A DNA stretch of 64,000 nucleotides from Tepidamorphaceae bacterium (GCA_028279445.1 JANQNT010000023.1:62001-126000); one strand, 5' to 3'. Counted from the first letter of the stretch, positions 9,792 to 18,403 are shown. Numbers and translations: made by a program. The notes: generated from the sequence alone by a model not told the origin.

Positions 9792-10940
9792 ATGACCGTC
9801 ATCACCGAAATCGCCGATCTGCAGGCGCTGGCCAAGGCTCGCGTGCCACGTCAGTTCTACGACTACATCGACACCGGCTCCTGGACCCAGAGCACCTATC
9901 GCGACAACGAGGCGGCGCTGCAGCGCCAGAAGCTGCGCCAGCGCGTGGCGATCAACGTGGAGAACCGCAACCTGGCCTCCGAGATGGTCGGCGAGCGCGT
10001 GACCATGCCGGTGGCGCTGGCGCCGGTCGGGCTGACCGGCATGGTCCACGCCGACGGCGAGATCCTCGCCGCGCAGGCCGCGGAGGACTTCGGCATCCCC
10101 TACACGCTCACCACCATGTCGGTGTGCTCGATTGAGGATGTCGCCAAGCACACGACCAAGCCGTTCTGGTTCCAGCTCTACGTCATGCGCGACCGCGAGT
10201 TCGGCGAGGCGCTGATGGCGCGCGCCAGGGCTGCCGGCTGCTCGGCGCTGGTGCTGACGCTGGACCTGCAGATGATCGGCCAGCGCCACCGCGACCTCAA
10301 GAACGGGCTCTCCACCCCGCCGAAGATCACGCCGCGCTTCATCTTCGAGATGATGATCAAGCCGCGCTGGTGCATGAAGATGCTGGGCACGAAGCGGCAC
10401 TCCTTCGGCAACATCGTCGGCCATGTGAAGGGTGTCGACAACTTCGTCTCGCTGTCGGAGTGGACCAAGGCGCAGTTCGACCAGTCGCTCGACTGGAGTG
10501 CCATCGACTGGGTGCGCGCGCACTGGGACCGCAAGCTGATCATCAAGGGCATCAACGATGTGGAGGATGCCCGCATCGCCGCCGGTATGGGGGCCGACGC
10601 CATCGTCGTCTCCAACCACGGCGGGCGGCAGCTCGACGGCGCGGTGGCGGCCTACGACATGCTGGGCGCCATCGTCGATGCGGTGGGCGACAAGGTCGAA
10701 ATCCACTTCGACAGCGGCATCCGGTCAGGGCAGGACGTGCTCAAGGCGCTCGCCATGGGCGCCCAGGGCACCTTCATCGGCCGCGCTTATGCGTATGGCC
10801 TCGGCGCCATGGGCCGCGCCGGCGTCACCAGGGCGCTGGAGGTGATCCACGCGGAACTCGACACCACGCTGGGGCTATGCGGCGAGACGGATGTGCGAAG
10901 CCTCGGCCGGCACAATCTGGTGATGGCGGAAGGGGCGTGA
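9792..10940 (+). CDS. lldD: FMN-dependent L-lactate / alpha-hydroxy-acid dehydrogenase
   Basis: Oxidises an L-2-hydroxy acid, probably L-lactate, to the 2-oxo acid, passing electrons to the respiratory quinone pool. The 382-residue protein shows the family sequence: PRQFYDYIDTGSWTQSTYRDN at the N-terminus, PVALAPVGLTGMVHADGE, FWFQLYVMRDR, KLIIKGI with the flavin-stabilising Lys, the catalytic His in VSNHGGRQLDGA (about residue 277), DSGIRSGQDVLKALAMGA and FIGRAYAYGLGA. LldD and glycolate/mandelate oxidases share these motifs, so the substrate is inferred. Its last 113 nt are repeated almost exactly at 12827-12939, on the far side of a regulator/RidA/VOC cassette. Confidence 0.88.
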   Translation: MTVITEIADLQALAKARVPRQFYDYIDTGSWTQSTYRDNEAALQRQKLRQRVAINVENRNLASEMVGERVTMPVALAPVGLTGMVHADGEILAAQAAEDFGIPYTLTTMSVCSIEDVAKHTTKPFWFQLYVMRDREFGEALMARARAAGCSALVLTLDLQMIGQRHRDLKNGLSTPPKITPRFIFEMMIKPRWCMKMLGTKRHSFGNIVGHVKGVDNFVSLSEWTKAQFDQSLDWSAIDWVRAHWDRKLIIKGINDVEDARIAAGMGADAIVVSNHGGRQLDGAVAAYDMLGAIVDAVGDKVEIHFDSGIRSGQDVLKALAMGAQGTFIGRAYAYGLGAMGRAGVTRALEVIHAELDTTLGLCGETDVRSLGRHNLVMAEGA

Positions 10941-11173
10941 GGCTCCGGTTGGGGGAGATTGGCGGCGCAATATCAGCGCTCTCCACGCGGCATGTGCGTG
11001 GGAAAAGACTGGAGCCAAGAAGCCCATCGGGTCAGTTCCAATGCCCGCAATGAGCCAAAAGAACTGATGCCGCACATCGCATAATGAATGGCTGCCCTGC
11101 CTCGGTCCGTCGGGTATAGCGAATGCCCGCGTGGTCATTCGGCCGCTTTCGTTACAACTACGAGGTAGCGCTT
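10941..11173. other. Intergenic region after lldD, no gene seen
   Basis: About 230 nt between convergent lldD and the short LysR gene. No terminator or coding frame is convincing. The sequence after the lldD stop shows no similarity to the sequence after the duplicated fragment at 12942. Confidence 0.4.
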
Positions 11174-11770
11174 CTATGCTGCCGATTGGTTCAGATGCCG
11201 GGTGAGATCCTGAACAATGACCTTTGACTGCGTGCAATCGGCCAGTCCCGGCCTGCAGACGAAGTGTACGTCCCGGGCACTGGATGAAACCGGGATCACG
11301 ACAAGTGCAAGATCGCGATAGGGACCGCCTCCGGCCCTGATCAGGCAATCCAGTTCGTTGTCCCGAAGCAATTCGACATCCGAAGTTTCGATCCAGTCCC
11401 TCACATGATGGTGCAGATCATCGCTGTGTCTTGGCCATGCCGCCGGCATCATGGCCTTCACGGAAGCGCAGATACCAACCGTGAATTTCTTTGCGTTGAT
11501 ATCCGGTGCGATGAGCTCGGTCGCACGGGTCAGATCGTCGAACACCTTTGTGATCAAAGGCAGATAGGTCTCTCCCTCGGTGGTCAGCAGAAGCCCGTGT
11601 GGCAATCGCCGGAAGAGCGGCACGCCAAGAGAGGCTTCCAGTTTCTTCACCTGCTGGCTCACCGCGCCAGCGGTAACGCCAAGCTCAATGGCCGCGGTTT
11701 TGAAACTCGAATGCCGGGCCGCGGCCTCAAAGGCGCGCAACGTGTTCAATGCGGGCAGTCTGTAGGTCAT
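11174..11770 (-). CDS. LysR-family regulator, short (probably truncated)
   Basis: The N-terminal ~90 residues form a good GcvA-type LysR winged-helix domain: LNTLRAFEAAARHSSFKTAA, ELGVTAGAVSQQVKKLEASL, LFRRLPHGLLLTTEGETYLP. The effector domain then runs only to residue 198, ending after AGGGPYRDLALVVIP, FVCRPGLADCTQ and QDLTRHLNQSAA, whereas LysR proteins are normally about 300 residues. The half of the effector domain that completes the ligand cleft is missing and I find no continuation in other frames. It is divergent from the RidA-VOC pair, the classical target arrangement. It may be a decayed regulator or one acting without normal ligand control. Confidence 0.75.
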   Translation of the reverse strand: MTYRLPALNTLRAFEAAARHSSFKTAAIELGVTAGAVSQQVKKLEASLGVPLFRRLPHGLLLTTEGETYLPLITKVFDDLTRATELIAPDINAKKFTVGICASVKAMMPAAWPRHSDDLHHHVRDWIETSDVELLRDNELDCLIRAGGGPYRDLALVVIPVSSSARDVHFVCRPGLADCTQSKVIVQDLTRHLNQSAA

Positions 11771-11921
11771 TTCGGTCCTCCCGCTCCGAGGTTGGCATAA
11801 GGATCGGATTTGTAGGCTCAGAATTTCTATCCCTCTGCATGAATACAACTGATTTGAGTGCCGGTACTGGCGGGAGATAGCTTCGGGCTCCAACAAGATG
11901 CCGGACAATGAAAGACATTCG

Positions 11922-12305
11922 ATGAAGCTGGAATACATCGCGTCGGCGAATGCGCACAACATGAACACCGGCTACGCCCAATGCGTTGCCGTTTCCGAAA
12001 ACACGCGAACTGTCTATGTCAGCGGGCAGATTCCCGTACGCCCGGATGGAACCGTGCCCGGGACCTTTGCCGAACAGGCGGAGCAGGTCTGGGCGAATGT
12101 CGAGGCACAGCTTCAAGCCGCAGGGCTTGGGCTCGGCAACATCGTTAAACACACAACCTACCTTTCAGACCGAAAGTATCGCGCCGAGTATAGGGACGTG
12201 CGCCGCAAGGTGCTGGGCAACCACGAACCGGCCCTCACCGTGATCATCGCCGATATCTTCGAAGAGGCCTGGTTGCTGGAGATCGAGGTGGTGGCCGCGG
12301 GCTGA
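11922..12305 (+). CDS. RidA/YjgF/UK114 family protein lacking the canonical Arg
   Basis: A 127-residue single-domain RidA-fold protein. Archetypal RidA hydrolyses reactive enamine/imine intermediates using a conserved Arg (R105 in the E. coli/Salmonella protein). Family signs are TVYVSGQIPVRPDGTV, EQVWANVEAQLQAAGLGLGNIVK, HTTYLSDRKYRAEYRDV and the C-terminal WLLEIEVVAAG. Aligned without gaps to the usual PARSCVEVARLPKDVKIEIEA segment, it reads PALTVIIADIFEEAWLLEIEV, so the Arg is Leu. It therefore belongs to a divergent Rid subgroup and may not be an imine deaminase. The start at 11922 (MKLEY) is preceded by GAAAG; an ATG at 11898 is the alternative. It is followed after 39 nt by the VOC gene. 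Confidence 0.82.
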   Translation: MKLEYIASANAHNMNTGYAQCVAVSENTRTVYVSGQIPVRPDGTVPGTFAEQAEQVWANVEAQLQAAGLGLGNIVKHTTYLSDRKYRAEYRDVRRKVLGNHEPALTVIIADIFEEAWLLEIEVVAAG

Positions 12306-12344
12306 ACCGAAGCAGAATGCGATACCCAAACCCGAGGCGCAAAC

Positions 12345-12794
12345 ATGAATGAAAACAGTGGTCTGGGTGCGATCCGGAGCATGGATTACGTCATCGTCCT
12401 GTGTGACGATCTGGACGGGATGAAGCGTTTCTATTCCGATATCTTCGATTTCAGGATCGAGGAGGAGACGGAACACTGGATCGCCTTCAGAGTGGGAACC
12501 CTGTTCCTGGGCCTGCGCAGCCGTGGACGATCGTATGACGGGCCTGCCATCCCTGACACGTCTGCCGCCATGCAGCTTAGCTTCCGGGTTCCGCCGGCCG
12601 ATGTCGATCTTGCATATCGGGCGCTCAAGGCCAGCAATGTCGACGTCATCGAGGCGCCGACCAATCAGGACTGGCCGCATCGAACGCTGTTCTTCCGCGA
12701 TCCGGAAAACAACATCCTTGAGATATTCGCCGACATCCACACAGACGACACGGCGCCGGTCCCTTCAGGTCGTCACCTTGTCGCCGAACGGTGA
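12345..12794 (+). CDS. VOC-superfamily protein (glyoxalase/dioxygenase fold)
   Basis: A 149-residue protein with the paired beta-alpha-beta-beta-beta units of the vicinal oxygen chelate fold: MDYVIVLCDDLDGMKRFYSD (about 13-32) and a second half with SFRVPPADVDLAYRALKASN, then FFRDPENNILEIFADIH. The C-terminal E of NILEIF is the usual metal-ligand position; the first-repeat ligand is less clear (DYVIVL has no His). Members include glyoxalase I, dioxygenases and resistance proteins, so the activity cannot be assigned. It is probably co-transcribed with the RidA gene under the divergent LysR regulator. Confidence 0.82.
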   Translation: MNENSGLGAIRSMDYVIVLCDDLDGMKRFYSDIFDFRIEEETEHWIAFRVGTLFLGLRSRGRSYDGPAIPDTSAAMQLSFRVPPADVDLAYRALKASNVDVIEAPTNQDWPHRTLFFRDPENNILEIFADIHTDDTAPVPSGRHLVAER

Positions 12795-12826
12795 TGGGGC
12801 GCCATGCCGGCCTGGCCTACATGCAC

Positions 12827-12942
12827 GCGTCACCAGGGCGCTGGAGGTGATCCACGCGGAACTGGACACCACGCTGGGGCTATGCGGCGAGACGGATGTG
12901 CGAAGCTTCGGCCGGCACAATCTGGTGATGGCGGAGGGGTAG
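12827..12942 (+). pseudogene. Duplicated 3' fragment of lldD
   Basis: Bases 12827-12939 match 10822-10934/10935, the end of lldD, with about three differences in 113 positions. The frame encodes RVTRALEVIHAELDTTLG, then LCGETDVRS, and ends NLVMAEG. One difference is silent (CTC to GTG-side change within Leu-Asp), one changes Leu to Phe (CTC to TTC), and one shifts the last codons to a TAG stop. No start or body of the gene is present. The fragment is the far border of the LysR/RidA/VOC cassette and marks a duplication or insertion event. Confidence 0.9.
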
Positions 12943-12983
12943 TTCGCGTTCCTGACAGGCTGACATCTATCGCAGGGCTTCCG

Positions 12984-14468
12984 TCAGGAATCGGGCTCCG
13001 GTCCACACCAGAGCGCCTCGCGTTGCGGCAGATCATCACGATGGTTTTCAACAAATTGGGCCATATTGGCCATGGTTGCGAAATCAGGCAGCGGTTGGAA
13101 ACCATCGATATGCACATAGCTTGCCGGATCGCACTCGAGGAGACGTGAGAGAACCGAGGCAACGACCGTGCCACCGACCTTGTCGAGCTTGCCGCCCGCC
13201 GCATCGGCCTCCTGCAGGGCATAGAACCACAGTGGCGTCTTGACGATGTGGTGGTCCGCAAGCTCTTGCGGCACCGGCAGCGGATCGAAGCCGAGAAGAC
13301 CGGCAAGACGCTGTCCATTGACGATCTGCAACGCGAAACGGTCCCGCAGGATGTTGCGGAGTGGCAACTGCCTGGCCTGTGGCAACGTCACAGCCGTACC
13401 GTCGGGCATCGTGAAACCATGGTTCACGAAAGGCAGGTCAAAGAGCGCGCCTGTGACAGTGGTGCCCACCGGGCGAGCCTTTTGTGCGTCAGGGCCAAAA
13501 AAGGCAGTCATCGCCACATCGTGCTGTGGCCCCCGCGCCTCGAACCCTGGCTTGTCGAAAAATCCCTGTTTCGGCCCTCCAACCGTGAGGCTATAGGCTT
13601 CCTGCGCCGTCGCATGACCGAAGCGATAGGCGGCGCCGGAAAACTCCACTGGCATCAGGGCAGCCTCAGCTCCGAACGGACCCGTCCCCATGCAGGCGTC
13701 CACGATCTCCGGCACCACCATCTGGGGCAGGAAGTCGGTCATCGTGATGAACTGGTAGTGAAGCCGCAGGAAGCGCCGGACGACCTCGAAGTCGTTCATC
13801 GGCGGAAGGGTCTGGCTGCTCCAGACATCAGCTTCGGTACCCTCCATTGCCTTGCTCTTCACCGTCTGGCCAAGCGCGGTGCCGGAGATCACCTCATTCA
13901 GCAGGATGTTGTGGCTGCATATGAAGATGCCCTGAAGTTGGCTGATGAAGATATTCTCGTCGTTCCTGGGGTCTCCGATGAGGGCTGTGTATTTGCAGTT
14001 TCGTGCCAGATCGAGCGGGCTTTCCTCCCGCCCGAACAGCAGGAATCCCTCGTGACCGTCCACGGTCTCATAAAGGTGCGGGCTTGCTTCCGGCCCATCA
14101 CCATAGACGCAATCGAGATCTAGGTTGGGGGTACGAATGTTACGAATGCCCCGCGGGTCTGCCGCCGTTCCGATCGCGGAGGTCGCGTCGAATGTCACAT
14201 CATGGTCGACAAACTGACCGAAGAAGGTCATGCCGGCATCTGCGGGCCCTGCAACAGTATTCGTGTTTTTCATGCCCCCCACGAGGGTTTCGAAAATTAC
14301 TACCAAATCGGCGTTGTCACTGCTCCATTGCAGTGGATTGGCGGGCGCGAGGCGGCCAAAGAACTGCGGTAGTACCGCTTTGGCCATGCGATCGTTCAGT
14401 GCGTGACCGTCAATGCAAGCCTTGGTAAATCGATCAAGTCTGCTCAGGCCATGATAAATTCTTGTCAT
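12984..14468 (-). CDS. Animal-type heme peroxidase family protein
   Basis: A 494-residue protein of the peroxidase-cyclooxygenase superfamily. The distal heme motif is FFGQFVDHDVTFD (about 80-92), with the distal His in VDHD. Further family features are YTALIGDPRNDENIFISQLQ (about 160-180), LRLHYQFIT, and EFSGAAYRFGHA, which carries the proximal His region. There is no signal peptide or Ca-binding haemolysin repeat, although some bacterial relatives are secreted by type I systems. It would oxidise organic substrates or halides with H2O2; the substrate is unknown. AT-rich DNA upstream and the nearby lldD duplication suggest horizontal acquisition. Confidence 0.85.
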   Translation of the reverse strand: MTRIYHGLSRLDRFTKACIDGHALNDRMAKAVLPQFFGRLAPANPLQWSSDNADLVVIFETLVGGMKNTNTVAGPADAGMTFFGQFVDHDVTFDATSAIGTAADPRGIRNIRTPNLDLDCVYGDGPEASPHLYETVDGHEGFLLFGREESPLDLARNCKYTALIGDPRNDENIFISQLQGIFICSHNILLNEVISGTALGQTVKSKAMEGTEADVWSSQTLPPMNDFEVVRRFLRLHYQFITMTDFLPQMVVPEIVDACMGTGPFGAEAALMPVEFSGAAYRFGHATAQEAYSLTVGGPKQGFFDKPGFEARGPQHDVAMTAFFGPDAQKARPVGTTVTGALFDLPFVNHGFTMPDGTAVTLPQARQLPLRNILRDRFALQIVNGQRLAGLLGFDPLPVPQELADHHIVKTPLWFYALQEADAAGGKLDKVGGTVVASVLSRLLECDPASYVHIDGFQPLPDFATMANMAQFVENHRDDLPQREALWCGPEPDS

Positions 14469-14838
14469 GGCATTCCTCTGGCATGAAATCTCACGTCATT
14501 TTATTTATATTTGTCTTGTTAACTGAGCCTATGTTGACAGTTTTTAGAAAATTTTCAAGTTAGGTAAATCATGAATTTTTTGCGACTAGAGTGAATTGAG
14601 AAAATCACTAAATCTGAACAGATAATTTGGGCATCTTTTTCAACATCTTAGACTGCATGCGACTTGCGAATAACAAACGCCGGACAAACACCCATCTCAA
14701 CGATAGCGTATGTCGGCTGAACAGGGGCTCCGTCCGCGCGCTGACTCACCCATCTTCCCACCGCCACGAAAAACCCGTCCACCGTCGTGTCGGATTGGTC
14801 GATCCCCTCCTCGCCAATGCGCGCGTCCACCCACACCC
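14469..14838. other. AT-rich intergenic region upstream of the peroxidase
   Basis: Roughly 14469-14690 is conspicuously AT-rich compared with the GC-rich surroundings, with runs such as TTTTATTTATATTT and AGAAAATTTTCAAG. It must carry the peroxidase promoter. A TTGACA occurs at 14533 on the plus strand but has no good -10 partner at 16-18 nt. The remaining part up to the DUF3179 stop is of normal composition and shows no gene. Confidence 0.6.
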
Positions 14839-16227
14839 CTACATCGGCCACAGCTCTGTCCCGGGGTGGAACTGCGACCAGGCGAACCAGAACGCCTGGT
14901 GGCTGCCGAGGTCGGAGCCGTCTGAATCCACAGCCCGGATGCCGCCGGCATCAAGTTCCAGGCGGACGTTCTCGAACGCGATTTCCTCGCCGTTCCTGAG
15001 CGCCACGAAGGCCTTGCTGCGCTGGAACGCCACCGGCTTGCCGGACGCGGTGATGACGCCGATGACGTCCTCATGTACCGGCAGGCGCGGGTCCACGTCG
15101 CCGACAGGGAAGATCGGGCCATCGGCGTCGCGGTTGTTGCGGAAGTCGAAATCGCGGCCAAGCGCCAGCGCTTCGACCAGCACCGTCGTTTCAGGATGCG
15201 CCGTCTTCCAGGTGCCCCAGTCGGTGGTGACGACGGTTGCCTGTTTGAGTTGCAGGCCCTTCTCGGCGAGCGGCCCCGTCACGGCCTTACCGAGGAACGT
15301 GTCGAACACCGAATGGGTCGTGATGTCGTACATCACCTTGTTGGAGCGGATCAGCAGCCCGGAGGTGCGCAGCACCGGCCGCTCGATGCCCGCCGGAAGC
15401 TGATCGGTGAAATAGGCCTGCGCAGCGCCGCACAGCGTGCAGTAGGGAATGCCCAGATGCCGCCCGCCGAGCGTATCGTTGACCATCTCGCGCACCTCCA
15501 TGATGCGCCGCGGATAGGCCCGGTACTCGCCGTTCACCGCGATGCCGAAGACGATGTCCTCGTCCTTCAGCCAGGTGGCTTCTTCCGCACTGCTGACCTC
15601 AGGGTTGTCGGCGGCCGGGATGCAGTTGCAGCGCCGATCTGTGGTGTCGTAGGCGCGGTCGTCGATCAGCACGCCGCCCCAGGACACCAGCCGCCAGTCG
15701 ATATCACCGTCCACGAAAATCTTCTCCCAGCCGGGCACGAAGCCGGTGAAGATGGCGCGCTTGACCCTGAGATAGCCGGGCGGCGCGGGGATGTCCCATG
15801 CGATGAGATGGTCGGTCACGACGCCCCAGTGGTTCTGGTTCGGCAGCTCCTTTCCCAGCAGTTTGGAAGCGGCATCGGCGAGCGCCGCGTTTAGCCCACG
15901 GCTCGGGGCGAACCGCATCAGGTCGCTGACGATCCAGGCAAGCCGGGGGTCCTTCGACGCGGCGATCTCGGTCAGGGCGATCGACTGATCCGTGCCCCAG
16001 CTCGATTGCGTCATGGCGTCGACGAAGGCCACCTGGACGGCTGCCTGCAAGACTTCCGGCAGCGGGCCTTCGGGGATTGGCGGCGGCGTGCCGAACTGCT
16101 CGATGACGTAATCGGGCAGCGGCGCGGCATCCTGCGCGCGCGGCTCATCGGCCCAGACCAGGAACAGCGCCGCGACCAGGGCTATGATCGCAAAGAAACT
16201 GGATGTTGAGCGTGCTACCGATGTCAT
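14839..16227 (-). CDS. DUF3179 domain-containing exported protein
   Basis: A 462-residue protein with an N-terminal signal or anchor (SFFAIIALVAALFLVWADEP) and a long DUF3179 domain (about 230-440). Domain signs are AYPRRIMEVREMVNDTLGGR, IPYCTLCGAAQAYFTD with a CxxC, TSGLLIRSNKVMYDITTHSV and DTFLGKAVTGPL. The domain is widespread in marine and soil bacteria; no biochemical role is established to my knowledge, though the CTLC motif suggests metal or redox chemistry outside the cytoplasm. The start at 16227 (MTSVARSTSS) immediately precedes the hydrophobic segment; a longer frame adds 32 mostly basic residues. Confidence 0.85.
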   Translation of the reverse strand: MTSVARSTSSFFAIIALVAALFLVWADEPRAQDAAPLPDYVIEQFGTPPPIPEGPLPEVLQAAVQVAFVDAMTQSSWGTDQSIALTEIAASKDPRLAWIVSDLMRFAPSRGLNAALADAASKLLGKELPNQNHWGVVTDHLIAWDIPAPPGYLRVKRAIFTGFVPGWEKIFVDGDIDWRLVSWGGVLIDDRAYDTTDRRCNCIPAADNPEVSSAEEATWLKDEDIVFGIAVNGEYRAYPRRIMEVREMVNDTLGGRHLGIPYCTLCGAAQAYFTDQLPAGIERPVLRTSGLLIRSNKVMYDITTHSVFDTFLGKAVTGPLAEKGLQLKQATVVTTDWGTWKTAHPETTVLVEALALGRDFDFRNNRDADGPIFPVGDVDPRLPVHEDVIGVITASGKPVAFQRSKAFVALRNGEEIAFENVRLELDAGGIRAVDSDGSDLGSHQAFWFAWSQFHPGTELWPM

Positions 16228-16554
16228 GGGCGGCCTTTCGCGCGCGTGGTCTGAGTCCCGTCCGCACAAGGGCAGCGCGCGACGGACCACCAAGCATGTG
16301 GCCCAAACGCGGCGCCCGGCCAATCACGAGTGCATCAGCGTCAAGTGAACGCTCTTGGAGCACGCCGCTGGACTGGACACGACACGCGGCCTTTGCGGTG
16401 CAACCGATGTCAGTCGCCTGTCTCTCCGAACGGTCGGAGTCTGGCTGCATGACCGTCATCATCGCGACATTGGTCAGAAGCGTAATGCACATTGGCGCTC
16501 GTTCGGTTACGCCACACTCCTGAAACTGCCCTGCTCGAATACGGAAAGACCGAC
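16228..16554. other. Divergent intergenic region
   Basis: About 330 nt separating the divergent DUF3179 and EamA genes. Promoters for both must lie here. No tRNA, repeat or supportable reading frame was found; overlapping open frames on both strands are low-complexity and lack family signatures. Confidence 0.4.
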
Positions 16555-17400
16555 ATGACCACCGGCGTGTTTGCGATGGTGCTTGGCGCGGCCGTACTGC
16601 ACGCGGCATGGAACGCGCTGGTCAAGGTGAATGCCGATCGGCTGGTCATGGTCGCGATCATGATGATGAGCCAGGTCGGCGTGGCGATGCTGGTCATCCC
16701 GTTCGTAGCGTTTCCCACACCGGAAAGCTGGCCGTATATCTGGGCTTCGACCGCCCTGAACACGGCCTATTGCGTGTTTCTGATCAGTGCTTACCGCCAT
16801 GGCGACCTGAGCCACGTCTACCCTATTTCCAGGGGGACGGCGCCGCTGATCGTCGCGGTCGTATCGGTTGCCGTCGTGGGCGAGACACTGACCCGCCAGG
16901 CCGGCCTGTCGGTTGTCGTGATCGCGCTGGGGATCATGAGCCTGACCCTGACGCGCGGCGCGGAGGGCTTCAGGGACCCAAGGGCCATGCTCTACGCCCT
17001 GGGAACGGGCATCTTCATCGCCGGCTACACGGTCGTCGATGGCCTGGGCGCGCGTCTCGCCGACAGCGCCCACAGCTACACCTTCTGGGTCCACTTCGTG
17101 AACGGAATTCCGATCACTCTTCTGGCGCTCTATCTGCGAAAGGGGCGGGTTGTGGTGTCGGTACGGCAATGCTGGAAGATCGGCGTCCTCGCCGGGCTCA
17201 TTTCGCTGCTGGCTTACTGGACTGTCGTCTGGGCCATGACTCAGGCACCCTTGGCGCTGGTCTCCGCTGTTCGGGAAACCAGCATGGTGTTCGCCGTGCT
17301 GTTCGGCGTCTTCGTCCTCAGGGAGCGTCTTGACCTGGCACGCCTGGCGTCCATCGGCACGACGCTGATCGGCACGGTGATGCTCAAGATGTCCAGGTGA
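16555..17400 (+). CDS. EamA/DMT-family transporter
   Basis: A 281-residue protein of about ten membrane helices in two EamA repeats. Typical stretches are MVLGAAVLHAAWNALVKVNA at the N-terminus, AYRHGDLSHVYPISRGTAPL (a common sequence in this branch) and GETLTRQAGLSVVVIALGIM in the first half. The second half has SAVRETSMVFAVLFGVFVLR and LASIGTTLIGTVMLK. The substrate is unknown. The ATG at 16555 is used because it begins the first helix; an upstream frame lacks similarity. A homocysteine S-methyltransferase-type gene follows after 67 nt on the same strand, so export of a sulfur amino-acid derivative is possible but only inferred. Confidence 0.9.
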   Translation: MTTGVFAMVLGAAVLHAAWNALVKVNADRLVMVAIMMMSQVGVAMLVIPFVAFPTPESWPYIWASTALNTAYCVFLISAYRHGDLSHVYPISRGTAPLIVAVVSVAVVGETLTRQAGLSVVVIALGIMSLTLTRGAEGFRDPRAMLYALGTGIFIAGYTVVDGLGARLADSAHSYTFWVHFVNGIPITLLALYLRKGRVVVSVRQCWKIGVLAGLISLLAYWTVVWAMTQAPLALVSAVRETSMVFAVLFGVFVLRERLDLARLASIGTTLIGTVMLKMSR

Positions 17401-17467
17401 GCACGGTTGCGCCGTGCCACGTGTCGCCTCATGCTGGCAGGGTGTGAACCCGCATGCGGATATCGAC

Positions 17468-18403
17468 ATGGCATTGCATCGGACTCATCTGCCGCAGACC
17501 GAAGGCGGCCTGTTCCTTGCCTATACGGGCATGGAGACGGACCTGCTGTTCACGAAAGGCATCGATCTGCCGGGATTTGCGTCCTATCCGCTTCTGGAAA
17601 CCGACCAGGGGCGGGCGCTGCTCGCACAGTATCTTGTCGATCTGATCGAGGTGGCGCGCCGGGCCGGCGCCGGCGTCATTCTGGAGAGCCCCACATGGGT
17701 CGCCAATCGGGATCGCGGGGCGGATATCGGCTACGCCCCGGACATCCTGCAAGAGCGAAATCGCCAGTCCGTTCGACTGATGGCCGGGGTGCGCGAGACC
17801 CATGGCGACCTGCCGACGGTGATCAGCGCCAATGTCGGCCCCAGAGCCGATGCCTACAGCCCGTCGGTGCAGATGTCGGCAGACGACGCCGAAGGCTATC
17901 ATGGCGAGCAGATCGGCACGCTGGCGGAAACCGACGTCGACCTGATCAGCGGCTACACCATCGCCTACGCGCAGGAAGCGATCGGCATCGTCCGCGCCGC
18001 AAAGCGGTTCGGCTTGCCGGTGATCATCGCGTTCACCGTCGAGACGGATGGCCGCCTGCCGACGGGCCAGCCGCTGGGCGCGGCGATCGAAGCCGTCGAT
18101 GCGGCGACCGACGGCTACGCGTCCTATTTCATGATCAACTGCGCCCACCCCGACCACTTCGCAAAAGTCCTGTCGGACGCGCCATGGATGAACAGACTGA
18201 AGGGCATTGTCGCCAACGCCTCGCGGTGCAGCCACGCGGAGCTGGACGAAGCGGACGTGCTGGACGACGGAGACCCGCAAGAACTGGGGTTGCAACTCGC
18301 CGAAATCCGACGCGCGTATCCCGACATCAACGTGTTGGGCGGCTGCTGCGGCACGGACATGCGCCATATGGCCTGTATCGCACAAGCGGCCAGGCAAGGC
18401 TGA
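17468..18403 (+). CDS. Homocysteine S-methyltransferase family protein
   Basis: A 311-residue TIM-barrel methyltransferase of the MmuM/MHT type, which transfers a methyl group from S-methylmethionine, SAM or a related donor to homocysteine. Zinc ligands are expected from the Cys in MINCAHPDHF (about residue 222) and the pair in LGGCCGTDMRHM (about 292-293). LESPTWVANRD replaces the usual LTNTYQAS-like strand, so the donor may be unusual. The N-terminus MALHRTHLPQTEGGLFLAYT is my chosen start at 17468; an earlier ATG at 17414 would add 18 residues. It may be co-transcribed with the preceding EamA exporter. Confidence 0.85.
   Translation: MALHRTHLPQTEGGLFLAYTGMETDLLFTKGIDLPGFASYPLLETDQGRALLAQYLVDLIEVARRAGAGVILESPTWVANRDRGADIGYAPDILQERNRQSVRLMAGVRETHGDLPTVISANVGPRADAYSPSVQMSADDAEGYHGEQIGTLAETDVDLISGYTIAYAQEAIGIVRAAKRFGLPVIIAFTVETDGRLPTGQPLGAAIEAVDAATDGYASYFMINCAHPDHFAKVLSDAPWMNRLKGIVANASRCSHAELDEADVLDDGDPQELGLQLAEIRRAYPDINVLGGCCGTDMRHMACIAQAARQG

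Noticed and set aside
9042..10706. A long minus-strand frame spanning part of the EamA gene and lldD
   Set aside because: It joins the antisense of lldD to a shifted reading of the EamA gene; neither part resembles a protein family.
14533..14570. TTGACA at 14533 as a sigma-70 promoter
   Set aside because: No acceptable -10 hexamer at 16-18 nt and no plus-strand gene follows.
17401..17467. Hairpin GCACGG...CCGTGC before the homocysteine S-methyltransferase gene as a SAM/SAH riboswitch
   Set aside because: The 67-nt gap is too short and shows none of the conserved cores of known SAM or SAH riboswitches that I can recall.
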